A DNA stretch of 34,553 bases from Streptomyces marokkonensis (GCF_008312835.1 NZ_VSKS01000035.1:1-34553); one strand, 5' to 3'; shown: positions 10,101 to 20,626, counted from the first letter of the stretch. Notes: a model not told the origin generated them from the sequence alone. Numbers and translations are program-made.

Positions 10101-12090
10101 CGCCGAGGTAGTCCACCCCGCCGCCGGCCGCCTTGGGCATGCGCAGGCCGAAGTCGTAGATCCAGGCCACGCTGCGGTCCGAGCAGCGCAGCTCGTACGG
10201 CCGCTCGTCGACGACCTCGACGCCGAGCCGCTGGAGCACGGGCAGCACCGCGGACAGGGAGATGGCCTCACCCTTGCGGTAGATCTTGAAGCGGCGCTCC
10301 TCGGGGGCGGCGCCGACGGGCTCGTACAGGCTGAGCTCGAAGTTCCGCTCCTCGTCGAGCAGCTCGACCCTGGCCAGGTCGGCGACCGCGCTGCGCGGGG
10401 AGTGGTCGGCCTTGTAGCCCTCGGGGAAGGCACCCGCGTAGCGGCGCAGCAGCTCGGCGGCGCGCTCCTCGCCGAACTCGGCGTTCAGCGCCTCGCTGAA
10501 GCCGTCGGCCCAGGAGCGGGCGGCCGCGACGAGCCGGGCCTCGATGCGCTCCTTGTCGGCGTCGGACAGCTGCGGCAGTTCGGTGCCCTGCGGGACGCGG
10601 ACCACGAAGTGCAGCCGGGAGAGGACCGACTCGGTGTTCCAGGCGGTGAAGTCGACGCTGATGCCGCCGAGCTCCTCCTTGAGGATGTCGATGATCCTCA
10701 GGCGCACACCGGTGGTGTAGCGGTCGCGCGGCAGGTAGACGAGGGCGGAGTAGTAGCGCCCGTACTCGTCCTGGCGCAGGTAGAGCCGCAGGCGGCGGCG
10801 TTCCTGGAGGTAGAGGACCGAGGTGACGATGGCCTGGAGTTCATCGGCCGGGGTCTGGAACAGCTCGTCGCGCGGGTAGGTCTCCAGGATCTGGAGCAGG
10901 TCGCGCCCGTCGTGGCTGTGCGGTGAGAAGCCGGCGCGCTCCAGGACCTCCTCGACCTTGCGCCGGATCACCGGCACCCGGCGCACGGACTCGGTGTAGG
11001 CGGCGGACGAGAACAGCCCGAGGAAGCGCCGCTCACCGACGACGTTGCCGTCCGCGTCGAACTTCTTGACGCCGATGTAGTCCAGGTACGACGGCCGGTG
11101 CACGGTGGCCCGGCTGTTGGCCTTGGTCAGCACCAGCACCTTGTGCTCGCGTGCCTTGGCGCGGGCGTCGGCGGGCAGCCGCTCGAAGGACGGGCTGACC
11201 GGGTGGCTCTCCTCGGCGGCGTGGTGCGGGTCCGCGCGCAGTATGCCGAGCCCGGTGCCGGGCACGGCGGCCAGCGAGTCGTCGTCGCGCAGCTGGTACT
11301 CGCGGTAGCCGAGGAAGGTGAAGTGGTCGTCGGCGAGCCAGCGCAGCAGCTCGCGGGCCTCCTCGACCTGCGGCGCGGGCAGGTCGGCGGGGACGGGCTC
11401 GTCGGGCAGCGTCTCGGCCAGCGCGGTCGCGGCCTGGCGCATCTTGCCCCAGTCCTCGACGGCCTCGCGGACGTCGGACAGGACCCGCAGCAGATCGGCG
11501 GTGATCTGCTTGAGGTCGCCGCGGTCGGTCTCGCGGTCGATCTCCACGTGGATCCAGGACTCGACGTGCGCGTCGTGCGGGAGGTCGCGCGTGTCCTGGG
11601 GGAGGTCCCCGCCGACCGGGGTGGTCAGCACCTCGATCAGCTTGCCGGTGACGTCCCGGCGGACCACGAACTGGGGGTGGATCACGACGTGGATGCCGCG
11701 GCCCTGGCGGGTCAGCTCGTTGGTGACGGAGTCGACCAGGAAGGGCATGTCGTCGGTGACCACCTCGACGACGGAGTGGCTGCACGTCCAGCCGTTCTCC
11801 TCGACGGTCGGGGTGTGGACCCGGACGTTGGCGGTGCCCTGGGGGCGGCTCTCGGCGAGCCGGAAGTGCGAGACGGCTGCTCCGAAGATGTCGACCGGGT
11901 CGCGGTCGGCCAGGTCCTCCGGGGCGGTGTGCAGGTAGTAGCGCTGGAGGAACTCGAGCACGGTGTCCCGGTCGGGCATGCCCTTGTCCGTCGTCCCAGT
12001 CGGCAGTTTCCCCCCGGCCGGGCTGTTCTCAGCTACCCGGGCGGCCCTGTCGAGCAGCTCGGCCTTGGCTTCGTCCAGCTTGGTCTGCAT
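7138..12090 (-). CDS. Large NAD-dependent glutamate dehydrogenase (L-180 class)
   Basis: At 1650 residues this matches the approximately 180-kDa subunit class of NAD-specific glutamate dehydrogenases (PF05088), known in Streptomyces clavuligerus. The enzyme oxidatively deaminates L-glutamate to 2-oxoglutarate and ammonium in the cytoplasm and is mainly catabolic. The long N-terminal half carries regulatory ACT-like modules and ends in the catalytic core. That core shows VGAKGGFVAKQLP near residue 883 (substrate-site Lys-Gly-Gly) and GIGDMSGDVFGNG near residue 1023 (nucleotide-binding region), followed by FIDPSPD. The helical C-terminal domain is complete, ending TLLRSHS. The ATG at 12090 is preceded by AGAGGA about 3-8 nt upstream. 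The gene stands alone, with a 20-bp hairpin terminator and a 537-bp gene-free region upstream. Very long open frames on the opposite strand here are codon-bias artefacts. Confidence 0.95.
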   Translation of the reverse strand: MQTKLDEAKAELLDRAARVAENSPAGGKLPTGTTDKGMPDRDTVLEFLQRYYLHTAPEDLADRDPVDIFGAAVSHFRLAESRPQGTANVRVHTPTVEENGWTCSHSVVEVVTDDMPFLVDSVTNELTRQGRGIHVVIHPQFVVRRDVTGKLIEVLTTPVGGDLPQDTRDLPHDAHVESWIHVEIDRETDRGDLKQITADLLRVLSDVREAVEDWGKMRQAATALAETLPDEPVPADLPAPQVEEARELLRWLADDHFTFLGYREYQLRDDDSLAAVPGTGLGILRADPHHAAEESHPVSPSFERLPADARAKAREHKVLVLTKANSRATVHRPSYLDYIGVKKFDADGNVVGERRFLGLFSSAAYTESVRRVPVIRRKVEEVLERAGFSPHSHDGRDLLQILETYPRDELFQTPADELQAIVTSVLYLQERRRLRLYLRQDEYGRYYSALVYLPRDRYTTGVRLRIIDILKEELGGISVDFTAWNTESVLSRLHFVVRVPQGTELPQLSDADKERIEARLVAAARSWADGFSEALNAEFGEERAAELLRRYAGAFPEGYKADHSPRSAVADLARVELLDEERNFELSLYEPVGAAPEERRFKIYRKGEAISLSAVLPVLQRLGVEVVDERPYELRCSDRSVAWIYDFGLRMPKAAGGGVDYLGDDARERFQDAFAATWTGQAENDGFNALVLSAGLTWRQAMVLRAYAKYLRQAGSTFSQDYMEDTLRHNVHTTRLLVSLFEARMSPDRQRAGYELVDALLEEVDAALDQVASLDEDRILRSFLTVIKATLRTNFFQEASGGVPHDYVSMKFDPQAIPDLPAPRPAFEIWVYSPRVEGVHLRFGKVARGGLRWSDRREDFRTEILGLVKAQMVKNTVIVPVGAKGGFVAKQLPDPNIDRDAWMAEGIASYRTFISALLDITDNMVAGEVVPPADVVRHDEDDTYLVVAADKGTAKFSDIANEVAESYNFWLGDAFASGGSAGYDHKGMGITARGAWESVKRHFRELGVDTQSQEFTVVGIGDMSGDVFGNGMLLSEHIRLVAAFDHRHIFIDPSPDAALSYAERRRLFELPRSSWADYNTELLSAGGGIFPRSAKSIPLNSHIREALGIEPGVTKMTPADLMKAILTSPVDLLWNGGIGTYVKASTESNADVGDKGNDAIRVDGKDLRVEVVGEGGNLGFTQLGRIEFALHGGRINTDAIDNSAGVDTSDHEVNIKILLNGLVKDGDMTVKQRNKLLAEMTDEVGEMVLRSNYAQNTAIANALAQSKDMMHAQQRFLKHLVREGHLDRALEFLPTDRQIRERLATGQGLTGPETAVLLAYTKITVADELLDTSLPDDPYLTVLLHAYFPTALREQFLDRLDGHPLRREITTTVLVNDTVNTGGTTYLHRMREETGASLEEIVRAQTVARAIFRSSVVWDGVEALDNKVDAEVQTRIRLHSRRLVERGTRWLLNNRQQPLELAETVEFFAERVEQVWGQLPKLLRGADLDWYQKIYDELSGAGVPDELATRVAGFSSAFPTLDIVSVADRMGKEPLDVAEVYYDLGDRLRITQLMDRIIELPRADRWQSMARAAIREDLYAAHAAVTADVLAVGNGSSTPQQRFQVWEQKNAALLGRARTTLEEIHGSDAFDLANLSVAMRTMRTLLRSHS

Positions 12091-12441
12091 GGTCCTCTGG
12101 CTCCTGTCGCGCGCCGTTGCGTGACGTAGAAGGAAGTACGGTCTCCGGCCTCGTGGTGCCGTGATACGACGCGGGGTGTCCGGTCTGTTCCGACGCTATG
12201 CCGCGAGGTGGGAGGAGCGGGGGCTTCTCGGCCGCATTCGGTGCGTCCGACGGGTGTGACTCTGCTCTCCGTGACGCCTGCCCGCCTGGGGTGCGCCGCG
12301 TCGTCCCGTACCGCCCGCGAAGACCAGCGACCGCCACCCGGTCACGGATGTCGTCCGTGCACGCCGGGCGCACAGCAGGGACACAGAGGCCCCCGCGAGC
12401 TATCGCGCTGATCACGCCACCAAGGCTATCGCTCCTTACAG

Positions 12442-12481
12442 GTGCCCCGTCATGAGCCGTATGTGTACAAAACCGGGGCAC
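12442..12481. repeat. Spaced inverted repeat GTGCCCCG / CGGGGCAC
   Basis: Exact 8-bp arms at 12442-12449 and 12474-12481 are separated by 24 nt of comparatively AT-rich sequence (TATGTGTACAAAAC within). It lies about 350 nt upstream of the glutamate dehydrogenase start. A regulator site is possible, but 8-bp GC arms can occur by chance in such DNA. Confidence 0.35.
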
Positions 12482-12581
12482 GAACTTTGACGTTCTGCAC
12501 AGTGCACTCCACCCCGACGGCCCTACGCACCCCGCCGGACGGGGGCCGAGGGGGTTCACGGGCCCCACGGGACCCTTGTGC

Positions 12582-12618
12582 GTGCCGCGAAAGCGGGGCA
12601 CGGGGGGCCGCGGCCCCC
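12582..12618 (-). terminator. Tandem hairpins downstream of the HAD gene
   Basis: Reading along the minus strand from the HAD stop at 12628, there is first a 16-bp perfect G/C palindrome (12603-12618). It is followed by a second hairpin (12582-12601) with a GNRA-type tetraloop in plus-strand sense (GAAA) and a 2-nt bulge. The position and tandem arrangement fit a rho-independent terminator without a T-run. Confidence 0.6.
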
Positions 12619-12627
12619 TCAGGGCCG

Positions 12628-13299
12628 TCAGGCCGCCGCCGCCAGGCGTTCCGCCTCCACCACGGCCTCCCGCAGCGTGTCCACCACCGGGACCCCCACC
12701 GCCTCCAGGCTGGACCGCCCGTGCGACCCCCCGGTGTACAGCACGGCCCGCGCTCCCACGTGCCGGGCGGCCAGGGCGTCGTCGGCCGCGTCGCCGATCA
12801 CCACGGTGCGCGCCGGGTCCACGCCGGTCAGCGCACCGAGGTGACGCACCATGTGCTCCGCCTTGCTGCCGCCGGACGGCCCGGTCCGCCCGTCGACCCG
12901 CAGGAAGTGCGGCTCGATCCCGAAGCCCCTCACCAGCGGGACCAGCTCCTCATGCCCGTACATGCTGAGGATCGACTGGCTGCGGCCGGCCGACGCCCAC
13001 TCCGACAGCAGCTCCACCACGCCCTCGGCGAGCCCGCAGCGCACGCGGTGCTCCGTGTAGTGGCGGTGGAAGACGGTGTCCATCAGCTCCCACTCGGCCT
13101 GGCTCGGCAGCCGCCCCAGCAGCCGCTCGTAGAACTTCGGCACCGGCACGCAGTACAGCTCCCGGTAGCGCTCCAGCGTGAGCGGCTCCAGGCCCAGCTC
13201 GGCGAACGCCGCGTTCGTCGCCCCGATGACCGCGTCGACGTCGTGGAACAGCGTGCCGTTCCAGTCCCAGACGATGTGTGCGTCCCTGTGCTTCCCCAT
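12628..13299 (-). CDS. HAD-superfamily hydrolase, phosphoglycolate phosphatase-like
   Basis: A 223-residue cytoplasmic HAD hydrolase. Motif I is VWDWNGTLF with nucleophile Asp12; the acid two positions on, normally Asp, is Asn14. Motif III Lys lies in SGGSKAEH and motif IV is VVIGDAADD (about 168-176). A helical cap of the C1 type sits between motifs I and II, giving the size and order of Gph/PGP-like phosphatases. The Asp-to-Asn change removes the usual general acid/base, though this variant occurs in related actinobacterial proteins and the family is still listed as hydrolases; activity is therefore uncertain. The gene follows the DUF6912-like gene with a 48-bp gap and may share its transcript. 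Tandem hairpins follow the stop. Confidence 0.8.
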   Translation of the reverse strand: MGKHRDAHIVWDWNGTLFHDVDAVIGATNAAFAELGLEPLTLERYRELYCVPVPKFYERLLGRLPSQAEWELMDTVFHRHYTEHRVRCGLAEGVVELLSEWASAGRSQSILSMYGHEELVPLVRGFGIEPHFLRVDGRTGPSGGSKAEHMVRHLGALTGVDPARTVVIGDAADDALAARHVGARAVLYTGGSHGRSSLEAVGVPVVDTLREAVVEAERLAAAA

Positions 13300-13347
13300 G
13301 CCCGAAAACGGTACCCGCCTCCCCCGGCATCCGGCACGAGCCGCGGG

Positions 13348-13854
13348 TCAGCCCACCAGGTTGGGAATCTCCTGGGTGGCGTACCACAGCAGCTCGTGGT
13401 CCTCCGCCCCGTCCACGACGAACTGCGCCTCGTCGTCGCCGCCGTCCGCCGCGGGCAGCGCGTCCGCCGCCGCGGCCACGTCCGCCTCCGCGTCCGCCGC
13501 GTCCACGTGCACCGCGGCCGCCTTGGCCAGCCGTACGGAACCGGCGACCCGCACCTCGCCGAGCGCGGCCGGGTCGAGGCCCCGGTCCGGGTCGGGCAGG
13601 GCCGCGCCGTCGGACACGTCCACGGCGACCACGACCCGGCGCCGCGGCGCACCGGCGTCCGCCGCCAGCAGCCGCAGGGAGGCCAGCGCGGCGCGGTTCA
13701 GCGCGGCGTACTCCAGTTCCTCGATGTCGTCGGAGAGGTACCACTCGCGCAGCGCGGGCGTCACGGCGTGGGCGAGGAACGGCCCGTCACCCAGCTGACC
13801 CGTCCTGTACGCCTCGGCGAGCCCGGGGAGGGTCAGGGGGACGTAGACGCGCAT
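13348..13854 (-). CDS. DUF6912-like protein of unknown function
   Basis: A 168-residue soluble, acidic protein beginning MRVYVPLTLPGLAEA. I chose the ATG at 13854 because the protein's typical opening starts there; upstream codons in the same frame read MRAGTRWGTP..., which looks non-coding. The central part contains RRVVVAVDVSDGAALPDPD, and the end reads DHELLWYATQEIPNLVG. This composition and these ends resemble a small actinobacterial family (DUF6912) with no established activity. There are no membrane spans and no catalytic motif that I recognise. It is divergent from the Rv3235-like gene across a 315-bp gap, and the HAD gene lies downstream on the same strand. Confidence 0.7.
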   Translation of the reverse strand: MRVYVPLTLPGLAEAYRTGQLGDGPFLAHAVTPALREWYLSDDIEELEYAALNRAALASLRLLAADAGAPRRRVVVAVDVSDGAALPDPDRGLDPAALGEVRVAGSVRLAKAAAVHVDAADAEADVAAAADALPAADGGDDEAQFVVDGAEDHELLWYATQEIPNLVG

Positions 13855-14169
13855 GATCGGCCGCTTTCGTGTGATCGGAGGGCTCCGCGGGGCCATCAGG
13901 ATACGTCCCGGCGTCCCCCATCGGGTCCCTGCCCGCACCCCCGGACACGTCCACTCCGGTCCCGGACGTCACCCGGTACGCCCGCCGGGACACCGGGCCG
14001 GCGCCCCGCCGGTCACCCGGATAAGTGAATCCCGCTGACGCCCCGGCCCGGCTCCGCCCTCCTTGCCTCCGCCGGTCACCGCCCCGTACAAGATCCCCAA
14101 CCACGAAGTTACCGCCCGGTATCACCCGGCTCCCCCGAGCCGGCCCGGGCCCACCGAACGGGGTCCCCC
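13855..14169. other. 315-bp divergent intergenic region
   Basis: No coding pattern is visible. The region must hold the promoters of the DUF6912-like gene (minus) and the Rv3235-like gene (plus). GTCAC occurs three times in the same orientation (13968, 14012, 14075), each followed by CCGG or CGCC, and GGATAAGT at 14019-14026 could be a plus-strand -10. None of these is strong enough to call a site. Confidence 0.45.
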
Positions 14170-14832
14170 ATGAACAAGGTCATGACCCGGCACCACCCCA
14201 CCCCCGCCTCCTCCCCCGCCTCCTCCCCCGCGGACAGGACGGCTCCCGCTCCCGGCGCGGGCCAGTCGCCGCCGCCCGTCCCGTCCACCGGAACCACCCC
14301 GCCCCGCACCCCCGTCGTCACCAGCACAGCCCCGTCCCCCGGAGGGCGCCGGCCGGCCGCCGCCGGCCGCTCCACCCGGCCCGCCGACAACCGCCCCGCC
14401 GCCCGCGCGGCCCGGGGACGGCGGCCGGTGTCCGCGCACGGCCGCGCGGGGGTCGTCGTGGCGCGCGTCGCCGGCCGGCCCGTCCTCCCCCCACCGCGCC
14501 CCACCGACCGCTTCGCCGAGCTGCTCCTCGCCGTCCTCAGCGGGCAGCGGCCCGTGCACGCGATGCTGCGGCACACCGCCGGCCAGGCCTACGACGAGCT
14601 GATCCGGCTCGCCGAGCGCGGGCCGCTGCGCACCCGCGGCGCCCGCCCCGTCGTGCGCGACATCGGCTGGTTCGAGCCTCGCGAGGGCGCCATCGAGGCG
14701 TTCGCCCGCATCGGCGCCGGGGACAGGCTGCGCGCCATGGCCTTCCGGCTGGAGCAGGGCCGCGACCTGCGCTGGCGCTGCACCGCCGTGGAGCTGGGCG
14801 GCACCCGCCCGCGCCGCGCGGAGGCCCGCTGA
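14170..14832 (+). CDS. Rv3235-family protein (secA neighbour)
   Basis: A 220-residue protein with two parts. Residues 1 to about 105 are low-complexity (Pro, Ser, Thr, Ala, Arg) and probably disordered. Residues about 110-215 form a compact domain starting PPRPTDRFAELLLAVLSGQRPVHAML and including VRDIGWFEPREGAIEAFARI. This is the arrangement of the Rv3235 family, whose Mycobacterium tuberculosis member lies close to secA1. Function is not established. The gene converges on secA with a long hairpin between them. The ATG at 14170 lacks a good ribosome site; an alternative ATG is five codons downstream. Confidence 0.7.
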   Translation: MNKVMTRHHPTPASSPASSPADRTAPAPGAGQSPPPVPSTGTTPPRTPVVTSTAPSPGGRRPAAAGRSTRPADNRPAARAARGRRPVSAHGRAGVVVARVAGRPVLPPPRPTDRFAELLLAVLSGQRPVHAMLRHTAGQAYDELIRLAERGPLRTRGARPVVRDIGWFEPREGAIEAFARIGAGDRLRAMAFRLEQGRDLRWRCTAVELGGTRPRRAEAR

Positions 14833-14844
14833 GCACCCCAACGC

Positions 14845-14884
14845 CCGAGGGCCGGGCATCCCCCAGGGGGTGCCCGGCCCTCGG
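14845..14884. terminator. Bidirectional hairpin between Rv3235-like gene and secA
   Basis: A perfect 14-bp stem (14845-14858 with 14871-14884) continues through a T-G wobble into three or four more G/C pairs, giving about 18 bp in total. It lies between two convergent stops (14832 and 14923) and can serve both. Confidence 0.85.
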
Positions 14885-14895
14885 CCGGTCTCACA

Positions 14896-14917
14896 GCCGC
14901 TCCTCGCACGGAGCGGC
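14896..14917 (-). terminator. Second hairpin immediately after secA
   Basis: An 8-bp perfect stem (GCCGCTCC 14896-14903 with GGAGCGGC 14910-14917) with a 6-nt loop starts 5 nt past the secA stop. With the larger hairpin beyond, it makes a tandem secA terminator. Confidence 0.55.
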
Positions 14918-14922
14918 ACCGC

Positions 14923-17769
<2,847 letters not shown>

Positions 17770-18049
17770 GGGGGTTGGTCTCCTTGCCGGTCGGGCCTGG
17801 GACGGTCGGTTTCCATTTCACTGACGGAGCAACGGCCATCGTATGCGAGGACACCGTCACGCCGGGAGGCCTGCCGCGGGGGTGACCGCCGGCTGCTTCC
17901 CATCCGGTCCACGGCCGCCTCACATGGACAACGTCCGGGGCCCCCCGATGGTGCCGCGCCATGCCGGCGAATCGCACGAAGGGTGATCATCACCTCACGC
18001 GCGGCGAAAGCGATGGCGCCGCCGAGCGCCCCGTGCGCAGAATCGGCCG

Positions 18050-18619
18050 ATGGAACCCGTCACGCTCACCACCGACCGCCTCCTGCTGCGCACGGTCGGC
18101 CCGCAGGACACCGACGCCGTGTACGCCATCTGCCAGGACCCCGAGATCCAGCGCTGGACCACGATCCCCTCGCCGTACCTTCCCGAGCACGCGCGGGGCT
18201 TCACGGAGCAGATGGCCCCCGACGGCTGGGCGAACGGTTCGATGTTCACCTTCGGTGTCTTCCTGCCCACCGGTGAGCTCACCGGCATGCTCGGCATCAC
18301 CATGCGGTCCCTCGGCACGGGTGAGATCGGCTTCTGGGGGGCGAAGGAGCACCGCGGCAACGGCTACGTCACCGAGGCCGCCCTCGCCGTCTCCCGCTGG
18401 GCCTTCACCCGGATGTCGGTCGACCGGGTGGAGTGGCGCGCGGAGGTGGGCAACGCCGCCTCCCGCGCGGTGGCGGAACGCGCGGGCTTCACCGTCGAGG
18501 GCGTCCTGCGCTCCTCGCTCAACAACAAGGGAGTGCTGCGCGACTGCTGGGTGGGCTCCCTGCTCCCCTCCGACCTGGGACTTCCCTCCACCGCGCCCTA
18601 CGTACCGGGCAAGGGGTGA
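18050..18619 (+). CDS. GNAT N-acetyltransferase, RimJ/RimL-like
   Basis: A 189-residue acetyltransferase of the Acetyltransf_3 type, opening TLTTDRLLLRTV, the hallmark start of the RimJ/RimL group. The acetyl-CoA loop is HRGNGY (101-106), followed by VTEAALAVSRWAF and NAASRAVAERAGFTVEGVLR, the conserved C-terminal beta-bulge segment. Targets could be protein N-termini, antibiotics or small amines; nothing in the sequence decides. No Shine-Dalgarno precedes the ATG at 18050, so translation may be leaderless. It is oriented away from secA and lies 49 bp ahead of the YcaQ-like gene. Confidence 0.85.
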   Translation: MEPVTLTTDRLLLRTVGPQDTDAVYAICQDPEIQRWTTIPSPYLPEHARGFTEQMAPDGWANGSMFTFGVFLPTGELTGMLGITMRSLGTGEIGFWGAKEHRGNGYVTEAALAVSRWAFTRMSVDRVEWRAEVGNAASRAVAERAGFTVEGVLRSSLNNKGVLRDCWVGSLLPSDLGLPSTAPYVPGKG

Positions 18620-18668
18620 CGTCCGGGCCCTCCGCCGTTGTCAGTGGCGCCCTCTATCGTGCGGACGT

Positions 18669-19856
18669 ATGACGACCCTCCCGCGTCCGACCGCGCGACT
18701 CTCGGCCGACGAGGCCCGCCGCATCGCCCTGCGCGCCCAGGGCTTCCTCGGTGCCCCGGACCGCCGCTCCGGCGTGCGGGGGGTCCTCCGCCACCTGGGC
18801 GCGGTGCAGCTCGACACCATCTCCGTGCTCGCCCGCTCCCACGAGCTCATCCCCTACGCCCGCCTCGGCGCGGTGGGGCGCCGGACCGTCGAGGAGGCGT
18901 ACTGGAAGGAGGGCTCCCGGCCGCCGCACGCGTTCGAGTACTGGTCGCACGCTGCGTGCATCCTCCCCGTCGAGGAGTGGCCGCACTTCGCCTTCCGCCG
19001 CCGTGCCTACCGCGCCCGGCCGCTCTGGAACCACGAGCTGCCCGACGGCACCTACGACCAGGTGATCAAGCAGCTCCGCGCGGAGGGCCCCCTCACGGCG
19101 ACGGAGCTGGGCGGCGCCAAACGCACCAGCGAGTGGTGGGACTGGTCCGGCACCAAGGTCGCCGTCGAGCGCGCGCTGATGTACGGCGAGGTGGTGTGCG
19201 TCGAGCGCCGCGGCTGGAAACGGGTCTACGACCTCGCCGAGCGCGCGATCCCCGCGGAGCTGCTGCACGACGAGCTGGACGACACCGAGTGCCTGCGCCG
19301 CCTGGTCCGGCTGGCCGGCCAGTCCCTGGGCGTCGGCACGCGCGCGGACATCGCCGACTACCACCGCCTCAAGGGCGAGCAGGTCGACGCGGTGATCGGC
19401 GATTCGGGCCTGGTTCCGGTCACGGTGGCGGGCTGGTCCAAGCCTGCCTGGGCCGATCCGGCCGCCCTGGCGACGGCCCCGCGCGGCCGGCACCGTACGA
19501 CGCTGCTGTCCCCGTTCGACTCACTCGTCTGGGAACGGGCGCGCACGGAGCGGATCTTCGGCTTCACCCACCGCCTGGAGGCCTACGTGCCCAAGCCCAA
19601 GCGGGTGTACGGCTACTTCGCGATGCCCGTCCTCGCGGGCGGCCGGCTCGTCGGCCGGGTCGACCCGGCCCGGGAGGGCCGCACGCTGGTGGCCAAGCAG
19701 GTCACGCTGGACGGCCGCAAGGCGGTCCCGGCCGTGGCTCAGGCCCTGGTGGAGGCGGCGGGCTGGGTGGAGTGCACCGACGTGCGCGTGGAGCGGGTCG
19801 ACGCACCCGAGCTGCGCGAGGCCCTCGTCCTGGAGCTCGCCCGGGCCGTCGCCTGA
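18669..19856 (+). CDS. YcaQ/AlkX-type DNA glycosylase (HTH_42 family)
   Basis: A 395-residue protein of the winged-helix HTH_42 family (PF06224), which contains the interstrand-crosslink glycosylases YcaQ/AlkX and the azinomycin self-resistance enzyme AlkZ. The catalytic signature is Gln47-Leu48-Asp49 in HLGAVQLDTISVL: QxD marks the YcaQ/AlkX branch, whereas AlkZ has QxQ. Other family landmarks are AFEYWSHAACILP and TTLLSPFDSLVWERART. Predicted role: removing bulky N7-alkylguanines or unhooking crosslinks. The ATG at 18669 is chosen because the protein family begins here; frame extension further upstream runs through the GNAT gene. There is no ribosome site, but TATCGT 8 nt before the ATG suggests a leaderless transcript. 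The gene converges on a response-regulator gene 23 bp away. Confidence 0.8.
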   Translation: MTTLPRPTARLSADEARRIALRAQGFLGAPDRRSGVRGVLRHLGAVQLDTISVLARSHELIPYARLGAVGRRTVEEAYWKEGSRPPHAFEYWSHAACILPVEEWPHFAFRRRAYRARPLWNHELPDGTYDQVIKQLRAEGPLTATELGGAKRTSEWWDWSGTKVAVERALMYGEVVCVERRGWKRVYDLAERAIPAELLHDELDDTECLRRLVRLAGQSLGVGTRADIADYHRLKGEQVDAVIGDSGLVPVTVAGWSKPAWADPAALATAPRGRHRTTLLSPFDSLVWERARTERIFGFTHRLEAYVPKPKRVYGYFAMPVLAGGRLVGRVDPAREGRTLVAKQVTLDGRKAVPAVAQALVEAAGWVECTDVRVERVDAPELREALVLELARAVA

Positions 19857-19879
19857 ACCCTCGCGGGTGGCGTCGTACA

Positions 19880-20626
19880 TCAGCGGATCTCGAGGATCTT
19901 CTCCCGCATCGCGTAGACCACCGCCTCCATCCTGGAGTGCAGTTGCAGCTTCTCCAGGATGTTGCGCACGTGGTTCTTCACGGTGTTCTCGGAGATGAAC
20001 AGCTCCTTGGCGATGTCGCGGTTGTTCATTCCCGTGGCGACCAGCTTGAGCACTTCGAGTTCACGGTCCGTCAGCCGGGGCGCGGGCACGAGCCGGCGCT
20101 CGTCGGTCCGCTGGATCATCGACTTGAACTCGGTGAGCAGTTTCGACGCCATGGACGGGCTGATCTGGGACTGTCCGTCGGCCACCGCGCGAATGGCGGT
20201 CGCCACCTCGTCCGTGGAGATCTCCTTGAGGAGGTAGCCGGTCGCGCCCGCTTTGATGGCGTCGTAGAGATCAGCTTCCTCGTCGCTGATCGTCAGCATG
20301 ATGATCTTCGCGCTGGGCGCCACCTCCTTGATGGAGGTGCAGGCCTCGATCCCGCCCCGCTTGGGCATCCGCACGTCCATCAGGACGATGTCCGGCAGCA
20401 GGTCGGCCGCCTTCTCCACGGCCTCCGCGCCGTCCCCCGCCTCGCCGACGACCTGGATGTCCTCCTCGGCCGCGAGCACGATCTCCAGTCCGCGGCGGAA
20501 CAGCGCGTGGTCGTCCACCACAAGGACTCTGATCGGCTCCTTGCGTGGAGTGTCCGCGTCCGGGCCCATGCCGACGACGCCGCCGCCGGCGTCCCCGTGC
20601 TGCATCGGTCCGAAGCTGTCCGCCAT
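19880..20626 (-). CDS. Orphan NarL/LuxR-type response regulator
   Basis: A 248-residue DNA-binding response regulator. The receiver domain (about 32-150) has the acidic pair Asp38/Asp39, phospho-acceptor Asp84 in VLMDVRMP, Thr in IIMLTIS and Lys in YLLKE. The LuxR-type HTH (about 185-243) reads LTDRELEVLKLVATGM...ISENTVKNHVRNILEKL. No histidine kinase gene is adjacent, so its partner is unknown. The ATG at 20626 follows a very strong ribosome site (GGGGGAGG), deciding against longer in-frame starts at 20713 or 20806. A 31-residue Gly/Asp-rich N-terminal extension precedes the receiver. Its leader contains a 9-bp inverted repeat (20680-20708). Confidence 0.88.
   Translation of the reverse strand: MADSFGPMQHGDAGGGVVGMGPDADTPRKEPIRVLVVDDHALFRRGLEIVLAAEEDIQVVGEAGDGAEAVEKAADLLPDIVLMDVRMPKRGGIEACTSIKEVAPSAKIIMLTISDEEADLYDAIKAGATGYLLKEISTDEVATAIRAVADGQSQISPSMASKLLTEFKSMIQRTDERRLVPAPRLTDRELEVLKLVATGMNNRDIAKELFISENTVKNHVRNILEKLQLHSRMEAVVYAMREKILEIR

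Larger units (their letters stand above)
12091..12627. other. 537-bp gene-free region upstream of glutamate dehydrogenase
   Basis: No reading frame here shows the third-position G/C pattern of the neighbouring genes, so I see no protein gene. The segment should carry the glutamate dehydrogenase promoter (minus strand) and the terminator of the HAD gene. About 12440-12510 is the least G/C-rich part and contains an 8-bp inverted repeat (separate entry). I could not assign convincing -35/-10 hexamers. Confidence 0.6.

Noticed and set aside
7144-10926. A 1260-codon open frame on the plus strand opposite glutamate dehydrogenase
   Set aside because: It mirrors the codon bias of the real gene: G/C third positions suppress stops on the other strand. 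The product is a repetitive Arg/Val/Gly/His mixture without domains.
12029-12601. A 190-codon minus-strand frame ahead of glutamate dehydrogenase
   Set aside because: It lacks the codon-position pattern of genes here, overlaps the glutamate dehydrogenase start and has no domain.
13968-14079. Three GTCAC copies in the DUF6912/Rv3235 divergent region as regulator half-sites
   Set aside because: Spacing is irregular (44 and 63 nt) and GTCAC is common in such G/C-rich DNA.
17775-17883. Short plus-strand frame from a TTG just upstream of secA (including [20 protein letters not shown])
   Set aside because: It looks weakly coding, but has no convincing start or ribosome site and lies in the secA promoter region; too short to separate from chance.
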